Positions 1 through 7,327 of a stretch of DNA of 64,000 nucleotides are shown in pieces. Made by a program: the position numbers and the translations under genes. Each line of letters starts with the position of its first letter. Position 1 is the stretch's first letter. Source of the stretch: Cohaesibacter gelatinilyticus (lineage in GTDB: Bacteria; Pseudomonadota; Alphaproteobacteria; Rhizobiales; Cohaesibacteraceae). The notes under the pieces are model-generated. The model was not told the origin of the DNA. It did no database searches and saw only the letters and a program-made list of their open reading frames with translations. The stretch spans positions 124,001-188,000 of the forward strand of contig NZ_OBEL01000001.1 in assembly GCF_900215605.1 (NCBI RefSeq), written 5' to 3'.

Positions 1-658
1 GAGCATCCTTGATGCTCTCGATATAGAGAAGAATAGCACGCGTATGCGGATCCATGGCGAAATAGTCAATTAGGTCACCGAAATCGACATCGGCTTTGTC
101 ACCCATGGAAACAAGCCCTGAAAAGCCGATATTATGTTTCTCGGCCCAGTCGACCACAGATGTAACAATAGCGCCTGATTGTGACAGTAGTGCCAAATCT
201 CCCGGTTTTCCCGGTAGATGACAGAAGCTGGCATTGAGGCCAGCGCGAGGTGACAGCACACCCACACAGTTGGGACCGACAATGCGCAAGCCATAGCGAG
301 CAGCAATATCCAGACATTCCTGCGATAGGGAGCCTTCGCCGGAGCCAAGACCAGCAGTGATCACCACTGCACCGCGTGCGCCTTTTTTACCCAGATCTTC
401 AATCGTTGCAGGAACAAATTGAGGAGCGACAGCAATAACGCCGAGATCAACTTCGGTTTCCACGTCGGCAAGCGAAGAATGCATGGGCAGTCCTTCTGCC
501 TCGCCTCCTTTGGGATTGATCAGAATCAACTTGTCTTGATAGGGGCCATCCAAAAGATTGCGCACCAGAATATTACCAACACTACCCTCGCGCGCACTGG
601 CACCAATGATGGCGACAGTCTTTGGGGCAAAAAAGACGTCTAGATTGTAACTGCTCAT
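1..658 (-). CDS. NDP-forming acyl-CoA synthetase / Pat-like protein, N-terminal part (cut by window edge)
   Basis: Reads from an ATG at 658 out of the window; about 219 residues are present. The N-terminus (MSSYNLDVFFAPKTVAIIGA) is a Rossmann-type CoA-binding domain (VAIIGAS, NILVRN, LINPKG). It is followed by the succinyl-CoA-ligase-like flavodoxin fold with VGPNCVGVL and LLSQSGAIVTSVVDWA. Proteins with this order are ADP-forming acetate/acyl-CoA ligases or, if a GNAT domain follows, Pat-type lysine acetyltransferases; the missing C-terminus would decide, as would an ATP-grasp domain. An AGGA Shine-Dalgarno lies 5 nt before the ATG, supporting this start. A tandem repeat at 717-738 lies upstream and could be an operator. 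The family is clear; the substrate cannot be told. Confidence 0.85.
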   Translation of the reverse strand, partial: MSSYNLDVFFAPKTVAIIGASAREGSVGNILVRNLLDGPYQDKLILINPKGGEAEGLPMHSSLADVETEVDLGVIAVAPQFVPATIEDLGKKGARGAVVITAGLGSGEGSLSQECLDIAARYGLRIVGPNCVGVLSPRAGLNASFCHLPGKPGDLALLSQSGAIVTSVVDWAEKHNIGFSGLVSMGDKADVDFGDLIDYFAMDPHTRAILLYIESIKDA

Positions 659-716
659 TCTATCCTCGGCCGCCATGCTGTGCCTATGGGAGGATAGGCC
701 GACATGGCTTTGTCTG

Positions 717-738
717 AATACCGGTAAAATACCGGTAA
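717..738. repeat. Perfect tandem repeat AATACCGGTAA x2, possible operator
   Basis: Two perfect head-to-tail copies of an 11-bp unit, each containing the palindrome TACCGGTA. The 11-bp period puts the two palindromes on the same helix face. The pair starts 59 bp upstream of the acyl-CoA synthetase start codon, a usual place for an operator. The regulator is unknown. Confidence 0.5.
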
Positions 739-1205
739 TCCGATCTGAAACGACAGGCCCGTTTCCATAAAACGGGCTTTGGCAAATCGACTCTAGAGGG
801 GATTTGCGACTTTTAGGTAAAGTAGCCGCAAGTTTTTATCTTTGATCTATGCGGTCTTTCATCTCTGATCTGGATGGATTGTCACAGATAAATGTGAATA
901 GCAGCTATGCATATTACGCAGAGCTCCGGAGCGGACAATCAGGGCCGGTTACCTGACGGCTGATCCAGTTATCAAGTGTTTACATCCATTACACAAATTT
1001 CCGCAATCTGAGATATTTGTTGCGATAATGAGTACCTGCTATTGGATGAAATATAAGTAGATATACTTTAATAAAGAGTGTGTGCGATAGCAGTCATATT
1101 TAAAGTAATAAGTAATTTAACTGATATTCTAAATACTAACAAAATAAGTAATTCTATGTATGAATTCAATAATTACTTGGAAATACAAAGGGATGAATTG
1201 AAGTA

Positions 1206-1221
1206 TTAAATGGCTGTTAAC
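1206..1221 (+). promoter_or_regulatory. CtrA-box match TTAA-N7-TTAAC upstream of chemoreceptor
   Basis: The sequence TTAAATGGCTGTTAAC fits the alphaproteobacterial CtrA consensus TTAA-N7-TTAA with the extra C. It lies about 90 bp upstream of the chemoreceptor ATG. CtrA controls motility and chemotaxis genes in many alphaproteobacteria, so position and target fit, but the motif is short and the flanking DNA is AT-rich. Confidence 0.45.
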
Positions 1222-1309
1222 TTAGCCCGGAGCACGATGTGGTTGGTGAGGTATAACCTTTTGACTAAATCATTTCAGGTCGGGTTGGGTACGAATAGCG
1301 GGTAAGGAA

Positions 1310-3352
1310 ATGAAACTTTCTATCACACAAAAAATTCTGGCAGTCTTTTTGGCTGTGCTGGTTCCCATGATGTATTTCGTCGTAAAGGATATCAGCACAA
1401 ACTCGACACGACTGAGCGAAGCCAAGATGGTCAGCTCCGTTATTGAAGTTGCGCCTTCGATTAGCGCTGTTGTCCACGAATTGCAAAAGGAGCGCGGCCA
1501 GTCTGCAGTTTTCATTGGCTCCAAGGGGCAGAAAATGACTGCCAGCCTGCCGGTTCAGCATGGTGATAGTGATCAGGCGATCAAGCATATGCATACAGCG
1601 CTTGCAAACGTGAGCAAAGAAGAGGCTGATCGACAGTTTTTGGCGCAATTGGATAAAGCAAAGAGCAAGCTGCAAGATCTTGACGCTATACGCAATCAGG
1701 TCAATGGTCTGAACACCTCTGTGCCGAATATGGCCAAATACTACACTGTGACAATAGCAAGCCTTCTAAATGCAATTGATCAGTTGGGAAATTTGGCAAC
1801 CGATGCCGAGATGGCTTCAGCTATTCATAACTATTCCTTCTTCTTGTGGGGCAAGGAAATGGCGGGTCAGGAACGTGCGATGGGTGGCGGCGGTTTTGGA
1901 GCTGGTGAGTTCAGTCAGGCTCTGTACGGCAAGTTGCTTCAGTTGGGCGCCCAACAGGAAACATTGTTCAATCTGGCTCGTAGCAATGCTCCGGAAAATC
2001 TGCAGAGCAAAATGAAGGACATCTTCTCAAAGCCGATTTTTACGACAGTTCAGGATTGGCGAGAAGTGGCGTATGCCGGTCCATTTGGTGGATCGCTGGA
2101 AGGGCATAGCGGCCCCGAATGGTTCGCGCTGGCGACACAGCGTATTGATCAATTGAAGGTGGTTGAAGATGCTTTCGCTGCTGAAGTCGTGACAGAGGCT
2201 CAAGTGTCTTCCAGCCAAGCCTTCAATGCAACTGTGATTAATTTGGCCGTAGGTATGGCAGCCCTGCTGTTGGCAATGAGCACTGCGTTCTTTGTAATTC
2301 GCGGTATGAATCGTTCGGTCCGTTCGCTGGTCTCCGATTCCAAGCGCTTGGCTGCAGGGGATATCTCGGCAAGCTTTGATGTCGCGAGACAGTCTGATGA
2401 ACTGGGTGAAGTGGCACGTTCGGTTGTTGTTTTCCGTGACAATGTTCGCGAGCAGAAAGAACTTCAGATCCAAATGGATGACGAAGCGGCCAAACGTGAG
2501 AAACGTACCCGGTATATTGATGATCTTATCAGCTCGTTCGACTGTGGCGTACAGAATGTTCTGGCCAAAGTAGATGACAATACATCTATCCTTGGAAATA
2601 GTGCGACTGAATTGACGGATGTGGCGACCACGACCCAGCAACAGGCCAGCAATGCTACACATGCTTCAGAAGAAGCATCCAACAATGTCCATTCCATTGC
2701 GGCAGCAACCGAAGAATTATCTTCTTCGGTAGGTGAAATCCACCGCCAGGTTGATGAGGCACAGAGCTTTATTTCCAAAGCCAGCCACATGGCAGACAAC
2801 ACCACCACCAAGGTGCAGTCACTTGATCTTGCAGTGCAATCAATCGGCAAGGTCATGACCCTTATTCAGGATATTGCCGAACAGACCAACCTTTTGGCGT
2901 TGAATGCGACAATCGAGGCTGCCAGAGCTGGTGAAATGGGCAAAGGGTTTGCTGTTGTGGCATCTGAAGTCAAAGAACTGGCCAATCAGACCTCCAAGGC
3001 AACCGAGGAGATCGACCGTCAGATTTCCGAGGTTCAATCGTCCACCAATGAAGCAGTCTCCGCTATCGAGGAAATTGCGGAAATCATGACCAAAGTGGAT
3101 GAATTCACCGCCGGGATCGCAGCCTCTGTGAACCAGCAAGGTCAGGCTACCAATGAGATCTCCAGCAATGCGCAGTTGGCTGCTGGCGGAACGCAAGGTG
3201 TAACCGACAATATGTCTACGGTGACACAAGCCGTCGATCAGACCAGCCAGTCTGCAAATGATGTACAGCAAGCTTCCGGAGAATTAACCGATCATGTGGG
3301 CAATTTGCGCCAGGAAATTGCAACCTTTCTCACCAAAGTGAAAGCAGCTTAA
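1310..3352 (+). CDS. Methyl-accepting chemotaxis protein with NIT-type sensor domain
   Basis: 680-residue transmembrane chemoreceptor. A TM segment near residues 8-28 is followed by a periplasmic domain to about 305. That domain contains ELQKERGQSAVFIGSKGQ and GQERAMGGGGFGAGEF, typical of the nitrate/nitrite-sensing (NIT) family. The second TM lies near 307-330, then HAMP (about 331-385) and a long coiled-coil signalling domain. The conserved hairpin tip EQTNLLALNATIEAARAGE is near 524-542, the site where CheA and CheW bind. No C-terminal CheR-docking pentapeptide is seen. AAGGA lies 4 nt before the ATG, and a CtrA-box match is about 90 bp upstream. The gene stands alone, away from any che cluster, and ends at a terminator. 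The ligand (nitrate, nitrite or another small anion) is inferred from the domain family only. Confidence 0.92.
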   Translation: MKLSITQKILAVFLAVLVPMMYFVVKDISTNSTRLSEAKMVSSVIEVAPSISAVVHELQKERGQSAVFIGSKGQKMTASLPVQHGDSDQAIKHMHTALANVSKEEADRQFLAQLDKAKSKLQDLDAIRNQVNGLNTSVPNMAKYYTVTIASLLNAIDQLGNLATDAEMASAIHNYSFFLWGKEMAGQERAMGGGGFGAGEFSQALYGKLLQLGAQQETLFNLARSNAPENLQSKMKDIFSKPIFTTVQDWREVAYAGPFGGSLEGHSGPEWFALATQRIDQLKVVEDAFAAEVVTEAQVSSSQAFNATVINLAVGMAALLLAMSTAFFVIRGMNRSVRSLVSDSKRLAAGDISASFDVARQSDELGEVARSVVVFRDNVREQKELQIQMDDEAAKREKRTRYIDDLISSFDCGVQNVLAKVDDNTSILGNSATELTDVATTTQQQASNATHASEEASNNVHSIAAATEELSSSVGEIHRQVDEAQSFISKASHMADNTTTKVQSLDLAVQSIGKVMTLIQDIAEQTNLLALNATIEAARAGEMGKGFAVVASEVKELANQTSKATEEIDRQISEVQSSTNEAVSAIEEIAEIMTKVDEFTAGIAASVNQQGQATNEISSNAQLAAGGTQGVTDNMSTVTQAVDQTSQSANDVQQASGELTDHVGNLRQEIATFLTKVKAA

Positions 3353-3380
3353 CCCAAGGCAAATATGAATGATTTAAAAG

Positions 3381-3405
3381 CCGCCTATTCATGAGCGGTT
3401 TTTTT
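3381..3405 (+). terminator. Rho-independent terminator of the chemoreceptor gene
   Basis: CCGC/GCGG stem with a 10-nt loop followed by a run of seven T, 28 bp after the stop codon. Confidence 0.7.
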
Positions 3406-3432
3406 CAATGCCGGTTTTGGTGGCATGGATAA

Positions 3433-3462
3433 TAAAAATCGGCTCCACATTGTGGAGCCGAT
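3433..3462 (-). terminator. Rho-independent terminator of the universal stress protein gene
   Basis: Strong stem ATCGGCTCCACA/TGTGGAGCCGAT at 3438-3462, followed on the minus strand by a T-rich stretch. It lies 36 bp after the stop of the minus-strand stress protein gene. Confidence 0.8.
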
Positions 3463-3497
3463 CTGATTTTCAAATTGAAGAATTACTTCAAGATGCT

Positions 3498-4334
3498 TTA
3501 GTGAGCCATGATGCATGGCACTGTCATCGCCTGCAGCATGCCACGGGTCGCACCACCCAGAATGAATTCACGGACACGGCTATGTCCGTAGCCACCCATG
3601 ACAACCAGATCAATGCCATTATCGGAGATATGGTTGAGCAGTGCATCAGCAACGCCTGAGGATGGGGCAGGGATCTTCTCGACAGACACCTGTACGCCAT
3701 GGCGAGAAAGATAAACCGCCAGATCCGCACCAGGGTCACCTGGTAGATGCAGCTTCTTGGCTTCCACCATCACGATCTGAACTTCGTCTGCCAGCTCTAG
3801 AATTGGCATTGCAGCATGAATGGCGCGTGCAGCAGTTTTGGAGCCATCCCAAGCCACCATGATCTTCTTGGCGGAGAAGGCCTCGGTGCCAACATAAGGA
3901 ACCATGAGGATCGGACGACCGGAATCGAACAGAGCAGCTTCGATCAGATCGGTACGGAGCGGCTCCGGACGATCTGGATTGTCCTGACCGACAACGATCA
4001 GATCACACATACGGGTATGATTGACAAAGGTCTCCAACGCGCCAGGGGTAACATCCATGAGGCGGGTTTCGAACTTGGTGCCAACACGATCTGCATATTC
4101 GGCAAAGCGTTCCAAAGCAGAATGTGCTTTTTCGTCGGCACGGGTGCGTGCATCGGAGATATACTGATCTGGCACAGGCTGAACCATCAGAGCCGGCACA
4201 ATCGGCTCAACCAATGGTGCAATGCCGGTGATGTGGGCATCGAGCTTTTCAGCAATCTCATTTGCGATCTGGATCGGAGCGGTTGTCAGATCGGTTTCGA
4301 TATCCAGCAAAGTTACAATATCTTTGATTGCCAT
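3498..4334 (-). CDS. Universal stress protein, two tandem UspA domains
   Basis: 278 residues with two UspA folds (about 1-145 and 150-278). The second half carries the nucleotide-binding signature VVMGGYGHSRVREFILGG-AT (G-x2-G-x9-G-T type). The first half has DLIVVGQDN in the equivalent place but a degenerate glycine pattern. Tandem USPs are cytoplasmic proteins often induced by oxygen limitation or energy stress. Here a perfect FNR/FixK-type site (TTGAT-TGGG-ATCAA) lies about 165 bp upstream, with a TATATA -10-like hexamer at the class II distance, so microaerobic induction is likely. The gene is monocistronic, with its own terminator. Confidence 0.92.
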   Translation of the reverse strand: MAIKDIVTLLDIETDLTTAPIQIANEIAEKLDAHITGIAPLVEPIVPALMVQPVPDQYISDARTRADEKAHSALERFAEYADRVGTKFETRLMDVTPGALETFVNHTRMCDLIVVGQDNPDRPEPLRTDLIEAALFDSGRPILMVPYVGTEAFSAKKIMVAWDGSKTAARAIHAAMPILELADEVQIVMVEAKKLHLPGDPGADLAVYLSRHGVQVSVEKIPAPSSGVADALLNHISDNGIDLVVMGGYGHSRVREFILGGATRGMLQAMTVPCIMAH

Positions 4335-4461
4335 CGTCTGGCTTCCTTCCCTTTAGGCCCTAGAATTGTGACCTGATGATTGCCTCCATCAATCTTTGGC
4401 TGGGCAATCCATTGTCATTCAACGGTCCAAGTCCCGCATGGTTACAAGACCGGTCTTCAAC

Positions 4462-4506
4462 TATATATGACCAAATGTCACAGCTAATCGCTTTGATTGG
4501 GATCAA
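4462..4506 (-). promoter_or_regulatory. FNR/FixK-type box with class II spacing to a -10 element (usp promoter)
   Basis: TTGAT-TGGG-ATCAA at 4493-4506 is a perfect FNR/Anr/FixK consensus. On the minus strand a TATATA hexamer (4467-4462) follows. A start site about 7 nt beyond it would place the box centre near -42 to -45, as in class II FNR promoters. The only downstream gene on that strand is the universal stress protein, a known class of FNR/Anr/FixK target. Confidence 0.65.
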
Positions 4507-4587
4507 GCCCACGCTGTTTGTTTGAAAAAAACGAAACGGGATGCTTCGTTGAGATGGTCGGCCTTGTTAGTTTTATCTATTTGGCCA

Positions 4588-4613
4588 TAAAAATGGCGGC
4601 TGAAACAGCCGCC
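4588..4613 (-). terminator. Rho-independent terminator of the acyl-CoA dehydrogenase gene
   Basis: Stem GGCGGCTG/CAGCCGCC (4595-4613) followed on the minus strand by ATTTTTAT, 18 bp after the stop. Confidence 0.85.
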
Positions 4614-4630
4614 AAATATTTGATCGGATG

Positions 4631-5788
4631 TTAGCGATAGTCCGCCAATGCTTCTCTTGCGATAATCAGGCGCTGAACTTCAGATGTGCCCTCATAAATG
4701 GTGGTGATGCGCGCGTCCCGGGCATAACGTTCCAGAGGATATTCCTTAATATAGCCTGTACCACCATGCAGTTGCAAAGCAGTATAGGTGGCTTTTTGGG
4801 CGGCTTCTGTGGCATGGAGTTTAGCCATGGATGCGGCCTTGGCAAACGGCTTGCCTTCGTCTTTCAACCAGGCGGCTTGCATCAGAAGAAGTCTTGCTGC
4901 TTCCAGTTCGGTTTCAACATCGGCAATCATCCATTGCAGGCCCTGCATGTTACCCAGCTTGGTGCCAAACTGCTCTCGCTCCATGATATAGGCTTTGGCA
5001 CGGTGCATGGCTTCCAAGCCGAGGCCAAGTGCCAAGGAGCCAATGCCAATACGTCCTCCTGCGAGCTCGCCTACGGCAATGCGAAAGCCGTCATTTTCCT
5101 TGCCCATCATGGCCGAGGCAGGGATACGGCAATTCTCAAAATGCACTTCGTTGGTGGCAGAGCCGTGCTGGCCCATCTTCTTTTCGGCTTTACCGATAAT
5201 CAGACCGGGGGTGCCTGCTGGCACAAGGAAACAGCTGATGCCTTTGCCTTTCCTGGCATCCTTGTCCGTCACAGCCCAGACAACAAAGATACCGGCAAAC
5301 TCGGCTGAGGTAATATAGAGCTTGGAGCCATTGAGGATATAATCATCACCGTCTTTGATAGCGGAGGTTTTCATGCCAGCAGGATCAGAACCAGCTCCAG
5401 ATTCGGTCAGACAGAAACCACCTGCGGAATATGTGCCATCGCATAGTTTGGGCAGATATTCGTTTTTCTGCTCGTCCGAACCAACGGCTTGAATCACTTC
5501 TGCCACCATATTGGTAACAGATGTGGTGACTGCAGTTGATGCGCAGGCACGGGAAAGTTCCGTGATGGCTAACGAGAAGCTGATGGTGCCCGCTTCTGTA
5601 CCACCATACTCAGCTCCGACATTCAGTCCCATGAAGCCATTTTCTGCCATCTCTTTGAGATTTTTGAGAAACTCGTCGCGGCCGCCACCCTGATCCAGTT
5701 TTTCCGCCAGAGGCTCCAACCGGTCGGCTGCCAGTTTGGCTGCAACATCACGGATCATTTCCTGTTCTTCACTAAGCGCAAACTGCAT
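4631..5788 (-). CDS. Acyl-CoA dehydrogenase
   Basis: 385 residues, the usual length for a soluble FAD-dependent acyl-CoA dehydrogenase that oxidises acyl-CoA to trans-2-enoyl-CoA and passes electrons to ETF. Visible signatures are the FAD/substrate motif GGFCLTESGAGSDPAG (about 122-137), the C-terminal LQLHGGTGYIKEYPLERYARD (signature 2 region), and IYEGTSEVQRLIIAR. The E of IYEGTSE is the usual catalytic base. Chain-length preference (short-chain, branched or isovaleryl type) cannot be decided from motifs. The gene stands alone between two terminator-bounded neighbours; no enoyl-CoA hydratase or thiolase is beside it. Confidence 0.93.
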   Translation of the reverse strand: MQFALSEEQEMIRDVAAKLAADRLEPLAEKLDQGGGRDEFLKNLKEMAENGFMGLNVGAEYGGTEAGTISFSLAITELSRACASTAVTTSVTNMVAEVIQAVGSDEQKNEYLPKLCDGTYSAGGFCLTESGAGSDPAGMKTSAIKDGDDYILNGSKLYITSAEFAGIFVVWAVTDKDARKGKGISCFLVPAGTPGLIIGKAEKKMGQHGSATNEVHFENCRIPASAMMGKENDGFRIAVGELAGGRIGIGSLALGLGLEAMHRAKAYIMEREQFGTKLGNMQGLQWMIADVETELEAARLLLMQAAWLKDEGKPFAKAASMAKLHATEAAQKATYTALQLHGGTGYIKEYPLERYARDARITTIYEGTSEVQRLIIAREALADYR

Positions 5789-5930
5789 GTTTCTCTCCTG
5801 GGAATAAGTCCATTGCCAGCTGAATTGATTGCAGAAATCTACTCTCCTTTGACGTTTACGTCAAACAATCCTTTGGGAGAGGTTTGAAGTAGGACGGAAG
5901 GAGACACACAGATAAAGTGCGAATGGGAGA

Positions 5931-6008
5931 TTACTTCTGTTGCTTGATCAGCTTGCGTACGTATTTCGCGGCAGATCGGTAATGGGATGCACCACTGGCT
6001 TCGGCCCA
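5931..6008 (-). pseudogene. Relic of a second ClbS/DfsB gene (3' end only)
   Basis: This 78-bp stretch encodes the same last 25 residues plus stop (WAEASGAS...LIKQQK) as the intact gene at 6073-6573. The two copies differ at 8 nucleotides, and all 8 changes are silent, including TAA against TAG for the stop. Upstream of 6008 on the minus strand the similarity stops abruptly, and no start or remaining body is present. The pattern fits the tail of a diverged paralogue whose 5' part was deleted, or a recombination scar. Confidence 0.75.
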
Positions 6009-6018
6009 GTGTGCTTTC

Positions 6019-6040
6019 CCTGCGTGCTCCTGCACGCAGG
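6019..6040. terminator. GC-rich hairpin between the ClbS/DfsB gene and its relic
   Basis: CCTGCGTG/CACGCAGG stem with a 6-nt loop, 33 bp past the stop of the intact gene. There is no T-run, so it may end or protect the transcript but is not a classical terminator. Confidence 0.35.
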
Positions 6041-6072
6041 ATCAGAATTCACACCCCTAAACATGCGCTGGG

Positions 6073-6573
6073 CTATTTCTGTTGTTTGATCAGCTTTCGC
6101 ACATATTTTGCAGCAGATCGGTAATGGGATGCACCACTGGCTTCGGCCCAGCGCCCCAAGGTCCAGTTGTTCATCCATGAATAGAGCTTGGGTGTGTAAA
6201 GCAGATCATCATCACTGACTTTGATGAAGTCCAGAAGCTTGTCATGCCCTGCGTGAAAGTCGCCTAAAACCTGCTCCCAACTTTGATCTCGAGACGCTTC
6301 GATCACACCTGCATTATAAGCTTTGAGCTGGTTCCATTTGTATCCCGGAGCAGGGGTCTGGACATCTTCTCCGGCCAAGCCGCTTTCGTACCAGACAAAG
6401 AAAAGGGAGAGCCAATGAGCGCGATGAGCTATGGTATCCTTGATGGATTGCTGATCATCCGGTTCGAGGTAAAGAGCTTGCTCCTCACTGATTGAAGAGA
6501 GCAATTTATCAAGTTTGGCAAATTCTAATTCGGTGGCCGCAATAAGATCATCCCGGTTGATGGCAGCAGGCAT
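6073..6573 (-). CDS. ClbS/DfsB family (DUF1706) four-helix protein
   Basis: 166 residues; an all-helical DinB-like bundle with motifs usual for DUF1706/ClbS/DfsB: IAHRAHWLSLFFVWYESG near the middle and SWMNNWTLGRWAEASGASHYRSA near the end. ClbS of Escherichia coli hydrolyses the colibactin cyclopropane and protects the producer; most chromosomal family members have no known role. The gene is alone and on the same strand as rsmD upstream (85 bp). A 25-codon copy of its 3' end lies 64 bp downstream. Family assignment is good; function here is open. Confidence 0.8.
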   Translation of the reverse strand: MPAAINRDDLIAATELEFAKLDKLLSSISEEQALYLEPDDQQSIKDTIAHRAHWLSLFFVWYESGLAGEDVQTPAPGYKWNQLKAYNAGVIEASRDQSWEQVLGDFHAGHDKLLDFIKVSDDDLLYTPKLYSWMNNWTLGRWAEASGASHYRSAAKYVRKLIKQQK

Positions 6574-6658
6574 GGAAAATTCCTTCGTGAGAATGCAATA
6601 TCCTCACGATAACCCAAGCAGCGAGCAAATGCCTGATCTCTGTCAAAGAACGGAGAAA

Positions 6659-7216
6659 TTAGCCCGTATAACGCACAAAGGTCAGCTTGCTATCGCCATA
6701 GGTACGCTCTTCCAGCACTTCAAAGTCAGCAGGGATTGCCAGTTCAGCTTTGGCATCTTCTTCCCAGATGCACAATGCATCTTTTGCAAGCCAGCCTCCT
6801 TGCGCTGCGCTGGCGAGCGCTGCTTCGCCCAAAGATTTGCGATAGGGAGGATCGAGGAAAACCAAGTCGAAGGGGGCAATGGTTCCTGCTGATCCAAGCT
6901 TGGTTGCATCACGGCGTAGAATTTTGGCGACACCATTGAGACCGAACGCTTCCATATTGGAACGGATCAGACCACGTCCTTCCGTGCCTTCTTCAACAAA
7001 GGTGACATGCTCGGCTCCGCGAGAGAGTGCCTCGCAACCAAGAGCACCTGTCCCCGCAAACAGATCCAGCACTCGAGCGCCATCAACCACGTGATCATAG
7101 CCATGGGCGAGAATATTGAACAATGTCTCGCGAACCCTGTCGGTCGTAGGGCGAATGGCATTGGTTTTTGGAGTTGCCAAAGCCTTGCCTTTGAAGCGGC
7201 CACCTACAATGCGCAT
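6659..7216 (-). CDS. rsmD: 16S rRNA (guanine-966-N2)-methyltransferase RsmD
   Basis: 185 residues, normal length. It begins MRIVGGRFKGKALATP, then RPTTDRVRETLFNIL, the SAM-binding VLDLFAGTGALGCEALSRGA (about 49-68) and the catalytic DPPY (122-125). RsmD methylates N2 of G966 in the small-subunit rRNA during ribosome assembly. It lies directly downstream of the RluB-type pseudouridine synthase on the same strand, a pairing common in alphaproteobacteria, but a terminator stands between them. Confidence 0.97.
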   Translation of the reverse strand: MRIVGGRFKGKALATPKTNAIRPTTDRVRETLFNILAHGYDHVVDGARVLDLFAGTGALGCEALSRGAEHVTFVEEGTEGRGLIRSNMEAFGLNGVAKILRRDATKLGSAGTIAPFDLVFLDPPYRKSLGEAALASAAQGGWLAKDALCIWEEDAKAELAIPADFEVLEERTYGDSKLTFVRYTG

Positions 7217-7252
7217 ATTCTGGATCCTCGTGGTCTGATAAGTGTGTTCTGC

Positions 7253-7290
7253 ATAAAAAGAAACCCGCTCCGAGGCAAGCCCGGAGCGGG
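7253..7290 (-). terminator. Rho-independent terminator after the pseudouridine synthase gene
   Basis: Stem CCCGCTCCG/CGGAGCGGG (7264-7290) followed on the minus strand by TTTCTTTTTATG. It separates the pseudouridine synthase from rsmD, so rsmD needs its own promoter or read-through. Confidence 0.85.
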
Positions 7291-7327
7291 ATTAATATGC
7301 ACTTAGCAAAGAGCCAACTTACCAGGC

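Larger units (their letters stand above)
659..1309. other. Intergenic region between divergent acyl-CoA synthetase and chemoreceptor genes
   Basis: About 650 bp with no credible ORF. It holds the AATACCGGTAA tandem repeat (717-738), an orphan hairpin at 757-777 (GCCCGTTT/AAACGGGC, 5-nt loop, followed by only three T), a TCACA-N6-TGTGA inverted repeat (882-897), a strongly AT-rich stretch (about 1000-1210), and a CtrA-box match at 1206-1221 just ahead of the chemoreceptor. The hairpin follows no gene on either strand, so it is not an obvious terminator. Confidence 0.6.

Noticed and set aside
757-777. Hairpin GCCCGTTT/AAACGGGC as a terminator
   Set aside because: No gene ends before it on either strand and only three T follow; kept as an orphan structure in the intergenic note.
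882-897. TCACA-N6-TGTGA inverted repeat as a CRP site
   Set aside because: The half-sites are in the opposite order to the CRP consensus TGTGA-N6-TCACA, and no target gene is placed properly.
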